Assembly (NCBI RefSeq): GCF_021155765.1
Contig: NC_060112.1
Span: 18,352,001-18,416,000 of the forward strand
Length of the DNA stretch: 64,000 nt
Source: Diprion similis
Lineage: Eukaryota; Arthropoda; Insecta; Hymenoptera; Diprionidae
Reading direction: 5' to 3'
Positions within the stretch are counted from its first letter, which is position 1. Every line of letters begins with the position of its first letter. The position numbers and the translations under genes were made by a program. Below, piece after piece: positions 1 through 14,900 of this stretch. Under the pieces are notes generated by a model that worked only from the letters and a program-made list of their open reading frames with translations, ran no database searches and was not told where the DNA came from.

Positions 1-425
1 GCGTTACGAGGTCTGTAATTACTCGAATAAATCATCTCCGAACAATTCATATTTAATAAAAAGTTGAGGTGGTTAATTTCATCCCTTGTTATTTGAAAAA
101 TTTCAAAGGGCCCACTTTGCCCCGAAATTTTTTGAGATATTAAAAATTTTAAGGTGCTTACTTCGCCCACCCTCCCCTAATTTGAAAAATGATCCGTGCA
201 TAATATGCCGTGTTCCCAACCCTCTATAACCCAGAATGTAAAATCCAACCCTCCCACTTATCCCTGACTCGAGTTTAAGGATATTTGAAAAGCGAGCGAG
301 TAGTAAAGACAACCAACCTAAGTATAATACACGTTTGCATAATATGTTGAAATATGCAGTAATTTAAAGTTAGGCAAGGACAGGCGCAGGCACGCATATT
401 TTTATTTATACATATATCGTTGCAG

Positions 426-3400
426 AACTGGAGAAGCGGCCGCAGCCGCAGCCGCCTCAGAGCTCCGAGGAGCTGGAGGATTTGCACAAGCTGCTACACT
501 TCCCCGAGGAGGTGGCGATCAGGTTGTCCGAGTCCGAGTACCAGTTGTTCTACCAGGTCCCGCCGAGCGAGTACCTCCGCCACGTAGCCCAGGACGTGAG
601 CACACCTCGCAAAAGCCCGCGACCCCCTGCGTCGCCTGGCTGCACCCCGAGCACCGCCAACACTGCGACGCAAACCGAGGGGGGGGAGTGGGGGGGACTG
701 GCACCCGTCTTCTTGTCTGTGCAGACCCTCATCAACCGCTTTAATGAGGTAGCCACTCGGCGAGTACGCCGCCGCCCTTGCCCGACCCTAACAAGGTTCT
801 TCGAGCACCTCGACTCTCGGCTTCTCGAGGAAGAAGCCGCGCCTCGATCCTCCCCGTCACCTTTCAGTTTCTCCTGAAACATTCTCACTTTTTTATCCGC
901 AGCCCTTGATGTGTAGGGTGGATTTCGTTGGGGAAACCGGTGATCCAGTGTCGTGCCTGCAAAATTCGATGATTGACTCGGTTTCTCGCGCCCCGTTTCG
1001 ACGGTGGGTTTAGAAACGGTAAAACCGGGTTCTATTTGTGTGTAATTCGTTACCCGAACGACGGAGATTAATGAATTTCGCTACAATGCCTCGCCCTGCA
1101 AACACGGGAATGCAATCGTGATTGCAATTTGCAAAATCAATCGTTTTCTGCGCGTCGTGGTTTTACTCTATCATATACCCCGTATGTATGTAAAGTATTG
1201 CATCGACGATGCCTGATGAAACGCGTGCATTTTAAGCATAGAATTATATTTTTGAACGGCATTTGAACCGCGGTTAATTGATGAAAACACGGAAACATTT
1301 ATTACCGTTGAATTGTTTTGAATCCCGCGTATAATAGTGGACGTAATTCGAAATACCCGCTGCCTGCGGTGACCGACTTTTCGAATTTCGCGTGTCGTAT
1401 TGACGGCTGCGTGAAACTCGACCATTCGGTAATTTTCGACGTTTGGTTGCCTTGTACCCAGTTGACCAATTCTATTCAAACTGACGGAGTGACCCCCGTC
1501 GGGCTCGAACTCTGCACCAGGTGAGATAACATCTCGGTCACGTAGTTCGGATCGATAGGTATAATAGAGTTCGCCGTGGTAAAAGGGGAAAATAACACCA
1601 CGGCGATAAAATTCGACTGTGAGTCTTAATCACGAGGTGTAATCAGCCCAGTTGGGACAAGTGTGGCCCTCGAAATTCGGCCTCGGGAAGCAACAGGCAA
1701 TTCGTGAAATGCGACCGTCTCGCGGCTGATGGTCGTTCGTCTTTATCGCCTCGCCTCGACACGAGCCTGTTATCTCGCCATTTTTCCCTCATTCCCCGTC
1801 GCAGAGACTCGCGGATGGTGACTAGGAACGATAAACATGTCGCATTTCTTTCCACGCTTCAGGTGAGCTCATGGGTAACCAACGCTGTAACGAATGGCGT
1901 CACCGTCGAAGAAAGACAGGCGGTACTGTCCTGCCTTCTACGGGTCGCTCAGACATGCTGGAATACGGGAAACTTTAACTCGGCGATGGAAATCATAGCT
2001 GGCCTCAAGTAAGAACGACACCAACGTCTCTTCGCATGCTATAGGCTAATGTTTTCAGTCGACAAACATTTATCTGTTATCATCTTTTTCATGTGAAAAT
2101 TTTTATTTGCCCCAATAAGAATCCCGCAGTTTTCCTCTTTATCGACTTAGACTGGTGGCTTGAGAAAACGAAATGGATTTTTCGAATATCAGTCCATGCC
2201 AGTCGTGCAAACTCGATTCTTAGAAAAATCTTACACTCCATTTCCGTGCCGCAGTATTGCCGATGTAAAAGGTCAAAACGAGCGCCGGTATTTTCCTTGT
2301 AGGTATAATCGGAGCATTGCACCTTGTAAAAGTAGCGCGGAAACGTGAGACGACAATTGCGGTCGTTACCCGAGAAACCCATCGTATTCCTCCATTCTAA
2401 AATGTATTTCACAGTATTCGCTGCACTGGGTATATACCTACTAGATATAAGATAAAGCGTTAACGTATCCATCTACGGTTGGATAGATTGTCGAAACGTG
2501 TGCCGGAAACTTCTTTTATAACGTCACCGCAGTGATAAGGTGGTCGGGCGAAGGAACTTCTTCCATGGGAAACGGCGCTACTCGACGATGCACGTCAGGA
2601 AACTCGGCTAAACCTCTTCTCGAGGATCGAATACCAGAACGACAGTAATGCGCAAAGATTAACCCCGTAGATATATACTTTTTTCCAATAAAACGATACA
2701 GGATTTAAACGACAAAAGTTTTCCTCAAGGTGTACTACACTTACGTACGTGCCGCATGTGTTTCGCAGCCACATGCGGCTATCCGGCGAAAATTGTGTTC
2801 GGTTTATCTGTCGGACAAAGAGACCCCGGTGTACGTCTACCTCGGAAAGTTTTGCACCGTAGCACCACCCATCGAATCCAACGAGCAATGTACCGCGGTG
2901 TTAATATACCGCATACACGTAGGTATATGTATATACATCCACAGACATCCGGAATACACATCCCTCGTCACGTGCCTTTCGTGCGGATAACCTGCGGAAG
3001 AAGTACTCGGGAAACACGAGCGCGAAACAGTTTGCAATTGTAAAGTTTAAAATCCCCGGGTGCAGTCGATAAGAGATTTTACATTCAGCGGTAGGATGTC
3101 TCTCCCTTATCCTGGGGTTTATTAGCTGGCACGGATTTCCCAGGGAAGATCGGACCTCGGAATATGCACTCTGTACACTCATAATTACCGCATCCCGCGT
3201 GAAAACTGGTATAATTATTCTGCAATTAGTTTTGCGCGGTTATTGGATCGCGGTGCAATTTCCACTTGTTGTTATACCACGCTCATCGGCCCGCGTTATA
3301 TGTGTACGATAAGGCCGTTAAATGATTCGTACTGCGTATAGTTCATTCTTACTTAAACGGATAATAATTAGCACGCGGTGCTTTCTGCGGCACAGATTTT

Positions 3401-6400
3401 TCATCGAAAAATTGATAATAATTCGTTGTTACGCCTCGTTTTTAGTTTCATAATTACAATGGTAACTGACTGGGTCGAGGCTTGTTGGGTATTGTTTTCA
3501 CGTGTCACTCAGATTTTTTGGCGTCAGTTAACTGGACGAAAATAAAGTGGCCTTCAACATCCGTTACAAGCAAGCTGAGCGTTTGACGACCACCCCGATA
3601 GAACCTGTCTTCGGCAAGGCTCGAAGGGTGGAACAAATTCGAAGCCTCGGATTATCGGGCGGTGAATGATGCCTGTCATGTTTCTGGAATATTGCAGGGA
3701 AGATATTAGAAGGAGAAATTCTGAGCTCACGCGTTGTCTGTACACTTCTTTTTCTTCTTTCTGTTTGTTTTACTGCTCGCTAAAGTTTTCAGGAACACGC
3801 GTTTTCCTCGCATTTGCATAATGCCTCTTACGTTCGAGTTTCCTCATGTATGATTTTTTTATCCGAGGGTCGTATGCTTCGCTGAACGCATTTCGACTTG
3901 ATAAAATACTCAGGCTTGAAAGGATCGAGCGTGGGAGCGAAAATAAAGTAATTTGTATAACCGTTATTATCTATAAACCTGTTAATCCGTGTCATCGAGG
4001 GTATATTATGACTGTTAGAAACAATTTGTTCAATTCATCTATTTCTAAAAATTCAAATTCTTGCAATTAATTGTAGAAAAAAATTTAACAGCACGTCAAG
4101 TTATATTTTAAACGCATTACATCTACAAAAGTGAATTTCACTAGGCGACAATCACGGACAAGTAATCCCTACATTTTTCTTTTCTACAGAACGTCCAACG
4201 AGGATTTTATTCGGTACAATAACGGCTCGCATTTCTTATCTGAAGCCGACAGCTGCAGCTTGCACAGAAAAATAAAATAAAATAAATAAATAAATAAATA
4301 AAACATAAACTGCATTCAATTTTTTTTCTCTGTCAACTAGAATGCGCTGCTTTTCATCCGTTTGTGTTTGAACGTTGACGAGAACGAGAGACGATAGAAT
4401 TATGGCAAATGAAGTAACCGAATGGCGCTGCCACTTGCACAGCAACATTCCGCGGGATGAAAAGCTTTGTTAAATTATATGTAAAAGGGCGAAAAAAGAA
4501 GAAAAGAAGTAAGAGAAGGACCGAAGTTGGAAAGAGATCGTGATAATGATACGGGTCAAATATTTACTTCAACCGTTGAAGGGAAAAAATAGTTCTTCAA
4601 GTTTAATCACGATCGCTTGGCGCGGATACAGAATCGAGTTTCTCGCAAGCACGCGGGGACGGTAAGCTCTTAATATTTTATGCGCTTTTTGTGAAACGAT
4701 TCTCTGTGGCGTTTCTGTGCGAAAGTTACGAAGCTTCCGACTGTCCAAATGTCGGTAATAAAACGACATTCGTCTGAATACGGCGAGGCTCGCAAGACTC
4801 TCGATGCACATGCTGCATCCCGGAGGTCGGAACAGTTTCCGGTGCTCTTCCATTAGCCGATTCTAAGGTCGGCCTGCATCCGTAAACTTTTACGAGCCAA
4901 CTCAATTTCCGGTGGCGCGCGGTGTCGCCGGGGTTTCGGTCCACGCCGAAGAATCGCCTTCCATATCTTTGCATTCCCATCTCGGAATCAACTAACAACC
5001 ACAAGGAGAAGCTCTTTGGTGAAAAATGGTTCCTGGAGAGGGTCCGAATTCACCCTGACGTTCGCGCACCCTTCTAGGCTGCGTCTTTCAGCCAGCGCAC
5101 GAATCGCTCGGCTTATTGAACGCTATTGGCCTATTGCCATCTTCGAAATTTCGCCCTTGTTTTCGGCGGGATGACGACGTTGAAAGGGTAAATAAAAACT
5201 CGTCTGTATGCTTCTTCGCGAGCGTACAACAAAACCACTCTGGGGAATAGCCAGAGATGCTTCCGCGGCGACGAAATGATTTTTGGGGTAACTATAAACG
5301 CCGGGATAAAATTACTGTGATAAATACACAATCGTATCGGGGCTGCAGTGCTTCTCGAACCCTCGGGACGCGAGTCTCGCGTTTCTCGTAAATCATCGCT
5401 TGCCCCTTTTGACGTGGCGACGCGACCTAGTAACCCGGCGAAACCAACCTCACAATACAGAATCAGAATTTTACGCGATACTTCGGCTCACATTTCGCGA
5501 TACACGATCCCCGTAGAGGGTCCCGGAGATTGGACGGGATGCTACAACGACTCAATCCACCATCTATTCTTGAAAATAATTGCACAGATGTTCATCGTAT
5601 GCATTTCGTCATGCCTAGCGTAGCTCATCATGCCAGTCACAAAATCAATCGTGGCAGCAAAAATGCACGTTTCAGTGTATCGAAGTTAGTCGGTTTGTCA
5701 TCACGTGCGCAAAATTTTAGACCGGATTAATCAACCTAATCAGAGAGAGAGAGAAAATTTTCAGTACGCAGTCTTACGAGAAAAATGATATTGAAAACCT
5801 TTGGCTGCCAAGTAATCATATTATTTTAAGCCATGAAATTTGTTGAAAAAGACCTAATAATTTATCCTAAAAATTGTGATGGTTAAAACTCTCACAGCGA
5901 ATCTAGACGAAGATCTAGATGATTAGGATTTGATCTAGAAGAAAAACTTCAGTCAAGTTGTATCAGAGTAGTAAGTTAGTTAATCGTGCAAACAACTTGA
6001 CCGAAAGTTATAATTTGAAATTTTATCATTATTAATAACAAAACAGTTTAATTTATCGATGAGAATTTTTATCTCATGAAACTTGCGATAAGACTGACAT
6101 GGATTTTCTTTAACGTTTTAATTTTTTGAATAAACTTCCGTTGCAGATCGAACAAGTTAAAACCGTTCTGGCAGAGCGTGAACGAGCCGTTGCCAATCTT
6201 GGAAGATCTCTCCACCGCTCTCCTCTCTTCCAAGTATGAAGAAGCTCTGGCCCGAGCCCTGGCGATGCCAGAGTGTCCGGTGGTGCCATTTTTCGGAGCG
6301 TTCCTCAGGGAGCTGCGAGAAGCTCTGGCCGCCGAGACGAAGGTATAATAAAAGATATGAAAACCGCTACGGTTATACCGCAATATCGGCACCCTCGATT

Positions 6401-8888
6401 TCATCCACGGGGTGGTGGTAGGGTGAAACAGTTTCGTCAGACGTTTTCAGGCACTCACAACGAGCCACCCGCCCCCGGAAACAGGGCTCTTCCGCAAGTC
6501 GAAGCATAGCACCATCCACCGGGGTGCGGGGCAGGGGTTTCTATCGGCCTCCAGCAGCTACGATGGTTGTAGGCCGGCGGAAACTACTTGCCTCCGTCCC
6601 GACTCCTCATCGTTAAAATAGTTTCATGATCCGTGTCGGTGAGTCCGAGGGTTAAAATGCACGCAAGAGGTGCACGACCCCCGCCTCATTGTGAATTTTC
6701 TGCGACGGTGACTCGGGAGGGATTTCACAGGGGTGAACGGGGCTGGTATCTATACATACCATACGTGTACATGCATACACGCGAGTACATACCTATAAGC
6801 TTGGAAGAAGATCGCGTTTCAAGTGGCACCTGGGTGCACCTTTGTCGGCGTTGAATCGCCGCGAATATAAGACCGAGACGTTGCAGTGCGGTTTTGTGCA
6901 CTTTCCGCACGATCCTCGGTGAGCATTTTATCCCGAAAATCTATCCTACCGTTGTGCAGCATCTCTGGAGGAAAGGAACCGTCAAAGGAAAGCTGGCGCT
7001 CTGCGGGACGTGGAGAAATGCAAGAGAGTCTCCCCGCAGTCAGCATATCCACTGTATGTCCACAGTTGCGTTCCGAGTACAGGTATCAGCTTTGTCACGA
7101 GGGAATTGCCGAGTTACACCCCCGTTTCTAGACGAGCCGGTTCGCCTCGATCTGCGTAGCTGGTTAACAGACGTCTGAACGAACGTTTGCTCCCCCTTTT
7201 TCGGCTGTCCCGAGGGTGTCGCGATGCTTGTATAGGTATAATCCGAGATTAATCGAATTTGTTCTCAGAAGACAGGGATACGCGGTTCGCAATCGTTTCT
7301 CTCTCTCTCTCTCTCTCTTTCTGTCTCGTTGTGGTGGAAATTCTGGCTGACGCGGCCGGAAGAGGGGAGGAAATTGGCTAAAACAATACACAGAGTCGAC
7401 GAGTTAATCCGAGGCTTTGTTCTCCGAGCGAGTGCCTGTCGCGAGTCCTGAATTCATTGGGAATTATTAAAATGTGAAAACGATTCTGTAACTCGTCGTG
7501 ACGGAGTCGTCTCGTCGCCCCGACGACGATCCTCCGTACTGCGGGAAATATCGATTTTCAACCTTTCAACAGACACGTTCGCTGCTGCACCGCCGAATTT
7601 ACGTTACACCTACCTCGAACAGTTTTCAACCTTCGCACGTTTTTCTCCTTTTTTCTCTTTTCGTTTCCTCTTCGAACCTCCGTTTAACGTGTAATTATCA
7701 CGCGGCTATACAACATTCAGGTCACTGCACGTAATATTATTTTTCAACACAGCTCTTACATATTCTACACGCGTTATACCTACATACGTACATACCTATG
7801 TATTAAACCCATAGATATTTTCGAGGTGTTTCCTACGTTGACCTATTTTCTCGCTGCGCAGCCTCCGTCAGCTTCTGTATTATACAGATGAAACTGTCAA
7901 GTAACTTGATGCTAACGATTTCTTTCTTCCAGAATTAGAAGCGTAATTGGCGGATCGATGGTTGGCTTAACTTGGGGTAACTTTTCTTCCTTTTCCATAC
8001 TCTTCATTTTGTTATTTTTGTATGTTTTTTCACCCGCAATCTCCTATACGCACTCTGCAAGCTTCGCGCAGTATCTACGCGGTAAATCGTGAAAAGCCTC
8101 TTATATATACCTACGCTTGATTTATATTAGGTAGCGAGGAAAATCTCGTTTCGCGGTACACGGTACCTCTGAAACAAATTTTCCACAGAATCCGTTCCTT
8201 CGATTCACACGTCGCAGCTTCAGACCTTGAATGGCGTTTTTCTAACTCGGATTTGTTCCAAACTTACGTAATCATTTTTTATTCGTAAATCTTTGACTTC
8301 TTCTACCTTTTCGATCCCAGTTTAAATGGCTTCATTCGTGATTTCGATACTTCGACACAACTCATACTTTACTTGATATCTGATTCTGACGAGGCGTCTT
8401 GTTGAGATTCCAGCGTAGAATACCATAAGGTGGGAATAACGTAGAGGCGAGAATCACACGACAGCGTATTTACCTCGTGAAATAAGAACAATACCAGCGT
8501 CTTCATGGTCCCCTGCTGTCACGTCTACCACCTTTATTTTCGACCTCAGGATAGCACTGTATTTTCTGAAAGAGGGTGAAAATCTTTCGTTTCACGGTCA
8601 CGTTTCTTTATCTTTCCCCACCCCGGACCAGCATGATTAATTTCTGGATCTCGATCCATCAAAAATTCCCAGTCGCTTCAACGAGACCCCAACAATCTAA
8701 GTTTAAAATTGCCTGAGTATCGATCCTCACCTTTTGCTGCGTCTTTTTTTCTTTCAATGACAAAATTACGTCTAACAATTATCAAACCCAATCCAAACTG
8801 GAACAACCTTGGAAGGTTTAAACAAAACAAGCACCAGAATCACCAGATCTGCGTATTACCCCTATCCTTCCATCGTGTAACTTTCCTC

Positions 8889-8924
<36 letters not shown>

Positions 8925-11900
8925 TAGTGAGTATGTGCTTAGCGTGCCGAAAGGTCACCGCCCGACTTTGTTTTCAGTACAACGCTGGGTCGGAGCCGAA
9001 AGAGAAGAGTTTGCATGCTAGCAGTAACAAGGGTGAGCCCCTTGAACATGTGCCTTCATCCTCGCCTGGCGCGAGGATCAGTGTGGAGAGTAATGCGGAG
9101 GCACCCTCGGGGTGGAGTTCGGCAAGTAGTTCGCCAAAGTTCCGCCTTGAAGTGGTCGACGACACCCAAGCAGTGCTGGACAAGGTGGGGCTCTTCCACC
9201 AGCACCACCACGCCCGGGGAAAGGATGCGGCGACGAGCTCGCTCCACCGGACCCTGAGCATTCACACGACGGCCCTGGAGCAGGCCTACATGACGGAAGA
9301 GTGCGACGAGAACGACTACCACCTGGACCTGGACACCTATCAGCCGGTCCAACCGCTGGCGAACGATCACGGGGTGGCTCTTTTCCCCGTCGGAGCTCCC
9401 CACGCCGGAATGAACCACCACGTCCTGCAGGTACGACGCTGGGGTGCGAGGAGGAGGCTTCCTCTTCCTCTTCCTCTTTCTCTTCCTCCTATTCGTCTCC
9501 CTATTTGAGTAGTGCGACAATATAGATAGTGAGATGCACAAGCTTACCAAGGATCAGGATCTTGTTCGAGGACTCTGTAAGAGTTTACCAGAACCTAACG
9601 GAATTACCCTCCTTTACTTACGCCCACCTCGACACCCTTTCTCAAAACGAAACCAACCCGTGTACACGTAGTCCATGCCCGGAAGCAAATTTTCCTTCTC
9701 TTCATGCCGAGCTGGTCTCACACTCATACACGCAATGTCGTCGTCAAAGCTGTGCTTATACTGAGACGTACTGTGATTGAATGATCCGAACATCAGTCTA
9801 TATTCAATATAAATTCGAGGTTCCCTTTTCGGGTTATATGTATATGTCATCACGTTTACTACCGCCAATACGAGTACATGTCGTTCTGGACACCCGATTC
9901 ACGTCGACGTGTAGTTCAGGTCAAATTATGACCGAAACTCTACACTTGCCGGAATCGGATTTCGTTGCCAGCTGCAGTATGTTTTCAACCTCTCCGAAGT
10001 AAACATTGGGTTAAAGTTACTTACAGTCGGGTTAGATGCACCACTTGTGGTCTTTTTTACAAAATTTTGTACCTATCTATGTTATTGACGCGTAACTTTA
10101 TCGATACATCCCGTTTAATTGATTAGAAAAGTACGAGTTCAAGCAAGTTCGATCGTTGAATGTTGACGACTGAAATTTTGTTAATTAACATACTTTGCTG
10201 TTAGAAAATTAGTATTTAGGTCAATCAAAGACCACCCTCGTACCGCACAGAAAAAATATAGTAAACACCAAGGCTGGACGAAGGATCAACCTACTTCGTC
10301 CAGGGTAGAAAATGCCGCGGGATTATGTTCGGTTCTCGTTAGCGTCTACGGCTCGGTAATAGGTAACTTCTTGGGTTTCCGGCGAGCAAGTTTCGCTGGA
10401 ATTTCCGCCTCCTCCTCGAATCCCCGTTAAATAATACCCAGCCGAATACTTCCTTGAGAGAAGTGAGCAGAGTATGGATATTCGATCGGCAGATCCTGCA
10501 CCACGGGACAACGTTGGTCCACTGGGACTGCGACGGAGGAACGTCAAGGACGGCGTTGGTTTACGCTCGCGTCGACCGTGCGTGCGGTACCTTCACCTGG
10601 GAGAAACCGGTCTGGAGTCCCCTGAAGACCGCCTCCCTCGGGACGACGGTCACCGAGTTCTCGCTCTTCGTCAACCCCGAGGAGTCGCTTCCGGCAGGAC
10701 TGACGACCAAGTACGCGGCTCGACTTCCGGACTGCGCCGCGGTCACCCTCGAGGACGGGTACCTGGACCTGAGCTCCGTCAAGGAGATCATGATCGGATG
10801 CTGCGACCGAGACCGCGACGCCGACCTCAGAGCCATCTGCAAGAGGTACGGACTCCCGGGTTCCGATTCCTGCATAGGCCTGATGTACGGAACCAGCCTC
10901 TCCGACAATCGACTCATCTTTCTGCTCTGTCCGCCCGCCCTGAACAAGTGAGTTCTTCGAAGTTCTTTTTATCGCTTTTTATCGCGCTCCCTTAAACGGG
11001 AATATAATAGTTGCTGGGACGGGAGAAAGGGGGGGGGGGGGGGGGGCTCCATTATTATCCCGAATCCCGAGCGAAGAGAGGGAGAATTTCGTATGCGAAT
11101 TTACCGACACCCAAGGGCTTCTTATAATTCAGAGGCTGGTCGGAACGAGGGTGACTCTCTTTCTTATATGCGAAATCAGCATACTCGGTGTTTCACTTCT
11201 CGCTTCGCTCGGTGCATTATGTATTACAGTTTTATCCGAAAATGAAAAATCGAGATAAATTGAAGGAGATTACGCGTGTGCGGAAGTTTCTTTTTCGAGA
11301 GGAATTGAAATTTCGTTGTATAAAGTATAGCGTTATGTAGACGGATTGGATTATACGACGCTAAGTTTTTTTCTTCTTAATCGCTGTTCGAACTCATCGT
11401 GCAATCGATTATACCAGAAATAATATTTTCCTACTTACAGTGTTTCGCTAAATAGTGGAAATAACATTTTCCAGGCAACTAACTCTACGTGCGTGTAGGT
11501 ACATAATTTATGTGCTACCGAGGGGACTGAATGCGAGTATAGGTTGCCTGAGATACGGTGTATTTTAGTAGAGAAACGGTTCAAATAGACAGTCTGACTC
11601 CTTTATGTAAGTTAGAAGACGAGTTGAGTCGTGTATAGGGCGAAGCTTATATATTTCCCACTGTTTGAAATTCACTCCAGGCTTCTTCCTGTCGAGAGCT
11701 GGCGCAGCGTCGAACTTCAAGTCGACTATACAAACTTTCGATAGCTATTATACGCTAAAGCGGGGAGTTGAGTAACTGATTATTCTAATGGCCGCACAGA
11801 TGGCTAAATGATGAGTCATTCAACCCCGCGAATAATCAACCCCGCATATTGATCGTCGCAGCTATTTTTCTAACGTTGGTTGACAAGCTCGCCTTGTAAG

Positions 11901-14900
11901 AAGTTGTACCTTTGTTTTTACAAGCCTCTTTAATCTTCTTCGTCATCTTGGTCCTACTTTTCCACGGACAGTAATAATTGGGTATCAATTTACGCTTTCA
12001 CCAGATCTCCGAAGCTTTCCAGAAAATTTATTCACAAATTGATACTAAAAGGGAGGTTTCAAGTTTGACCTCAATTTATTATCCATTTATTATCGGCCTT
12101 TATTCGCGTGTGGGGAAAATATAAGGGCGCAACGAACTGAGACCCGCAACTTTAGGGATCTTGTAAATAAAAAGAAGAAGAGAATGGAAAAAGAAGACAA
12201 AGTCGCTAGTCCTAAATTCTGCAGCCCCCATTCCTCCGGGCACGATGTGCAACTGGATCGTGGATTATAATCATTTCATTCACTTGTGTTCCTCCATTTG
12301 CCGAATAGAATTTGGTACATGGGATTGTGCTGGATACTTAGAGGCTTGAAACGTCAGCAGCAACTCACCGATCGCAGATCACGATGGCTGAAGGAAAAGT
12401 TCCTTCAGCTGTATTTCGAGGAGCCGGGAATAATGCCTGTCACTGCCGACGCGATTCGCGTTTTCGGCGGACGTGATTGGGCTATGACGGACAGCATCGG
12501 CACGCTCTCACCGACCGGAAGTGCCACGATGCGCCGCAGGAACGTGAAGGGAAAGAAGACGAAGTCCATCGGAAACATCCACGCGCTGACAAAGGTAGAA
12601 ATTCAGCTTTTCACATTCGCAACGGAGAAAATTCCTCTGATTTTTCTATTTTCCAATTTTCATTCGAAAATTATTCACCGTGTTCCTGACCGTTTTGGAT
12701 CCGTTATAAAAACAACTATACGCGATTCTCCTGATAAATTATAACGTCGCTAGTCACCTACGTATGTACTTTGGGCACAGTTATATGGTATACATATATA
12801 ACGAGCCGTACAAGTACCTGGTGAATAATAACGCGGCTGCAGGTTGGTCGATTAAATTTTCATCGAGGCCACTGCGATGTGTTTCGTACCTACACGTTTT
12901 AATTTTCACCAATTGCCTGAAGACTGTTTTATTAGGAATACCGCCAATACGTAACCGTGAAGCAATTTTATCAATATTATGTACATTTTCACCGGGTTTC
13001 CCGTGTTAGTCTTCGTTATGTGTTGAAATCTGTTATATAAGCGTTGCTCAGTAATAAGAGTTTGAAAATTTTATAACGAGGATAAATTTAGTCTTTGGGA
13101 CAAGAATAATTGTCCGTGAGTCAATAACACGACGGGTAATGACGCATCGATCTTGATTGAATATTACAAAATAATACCGAAGTACCGAAAATTCGAAGCA
13201 CCCACTTGAATCACTGAACCAGTGTACCAATCAGATCCAATGAAGTACATATTGACTGATAAATTGGAAGATAAAATGAATTAACGCATGGAAAATTGAA
13301 AAGTAAACATTAAAATATAGGAGAATCGCCTGAAGCTCTTCACGATGAATAACCTCTCTGGATTTGAATTTAAAATGAAGTTGGGGCATCTTGTATACTT
13401 TCGTAAGCTAAGTCAGTAAGAAAGTCTGTAATTTATAGTCCAGTCAATATAAAAGGATAGTTTTCGGCCACGGCGAAGCCGGGAATCGAGCGTTGATTAA
13501 TTAAACGAGAAAATTAATATTGGCAGGTTGGGTCATAGGATTGTAACAAAAGACACGAGCTGTAGGGGCATTTGAACAGTAGTCATCGACGAATGGTAAA
13601 TTTCTAATGATCACAATCAATAATTACGACCGGCATAAAATGCGTTTAAGATTTTTCATCCTTGAAAATAATTTGTGAACGTCGACAGGATGGAAAAAAT
13701 TAGGATAGCAGAGAATCGAAAAATCCTAATGGATCCAGCGAGGCACGTCTTTTACTGCTGATAGAATTAGATATACACGACTGATAGAATTTCTTCGATT
13801 TCGTCTTAGCACGTACACGTATCGGTAATTGAATTTCGGGCCTCGGATCTACTCCCATCGATCGATGACCGTAGAACGTAAAAATAGCTTTGTACTATGC
13901 GATCGCATAACGTGTATTTGTTTGTGTGTGTATATCGATATACTACTTTTTCCTCTATTGCGTGAGTTTTCGCGATTGCCTCGGATGCTGCATTCGCTCC
14001 GGATTATTGCTATCTCGCAGTTTCCCCGAGGCGGTCCGATAAAACTTGAAGAGGATACTCGATACGATACTCGGGCTTCCGTCTACGCCTTTCCACTGTT
14101 TTGCACGATTGTTTTTTCTATCCACCTTCGAGCGATAGAAGCCCACGGCAGACTCCCAATGGTTGTTCGTGCTTCTTGTTTTTTTTATCAATTTTCTTTT
14201 TTTTCACTCCTTTCCCCGTCTCTCTATTTTCCTTTCCTTCGTTCGACATTATTTTTCACTTCACCCGATTACCTTGCTACATCTTATTTACCTGCGTACG
14301 TGTATACTGTATATGTATATATATATAATGAGTGTGTAGAATAGATGTAGAACATATACCATACACACGATTTGTTTCATTACCTGCAGTTATACAAGTC
14401 GGCCATTCTCTCTGCCACTTCACTCGCAGATTTATCATTTATTCAACTACCTAGGACGTTCATACCTCTACAGACCAACGAGTTTCAAATTTCCGTTCCA
14501 AGTACCTAAATTAATTAAAAAGTACCCACCCACTAGCTGCTTCATCAGGAATAAGCATTAAAAATTCGTTACGGACACGCTATTCCCCTGCCAAATTCAT
14601 CATTCATGTTTTAAGCACCAAAGTGTGCGGTTTACTTATCGCATATCGTCCGGTTCATACGTTAGTTGTTATACGGGTCGAAGAACTTCGGTTGTATTGG
14701 CCAAATTATTTAGACGAGAATGTTAGAGTCGACCTATCAGCAGGTTTTCTTCTTATCTCGCGTGTTCGTCGTTTCGCATTCGAAGCAAGAAGTGTGCTGT
14801 TTGGAGTGTAGAAGCTTTTGCAGCACACCCTGGAGTCGTGTCATTGAAATTAATTGCGTCTGCGTGAAAGTTTAGCTGAGATGACGTAGAAAAAAATACA

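Larger units (their letters stand above)
6343..8977 (+). other. PLCE1 intron, 2.6 kb
   Basis: Contains a CT tract (about 7297-7320) and the GA microsatellite next to the downstream exon. No supported gene on either strand. Confidence 0.6.

Noticed and set aside
1463-1519. Possible extra PLCE1 exon with cag before and cag/gtgaga after
   Set aside because: Its translation does not belong to the RasGEF sequence, which is continuous without it.
8891-8977. Open frame of Arg-Glu repeats leading into a PLCE1 exon
   Set aside because: Translation of the GA microsatellite in the intron; the exon begins at the acceptor at 8977.
10099-10106. TATCGATA octamer as a promoter element
   Set aside because: Lies deep in a PLCE1 intron; shows that the octamer occurs by chance and weakens the similar call at 42292.
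13829-14344. 171-codon plus-strand ORF in a PLCE1 intron
   Set aside because: Starts at TTG, rich in Phe, Ser, Leu and Tyr from pyrimidine tracts, no domain or splice evidence.
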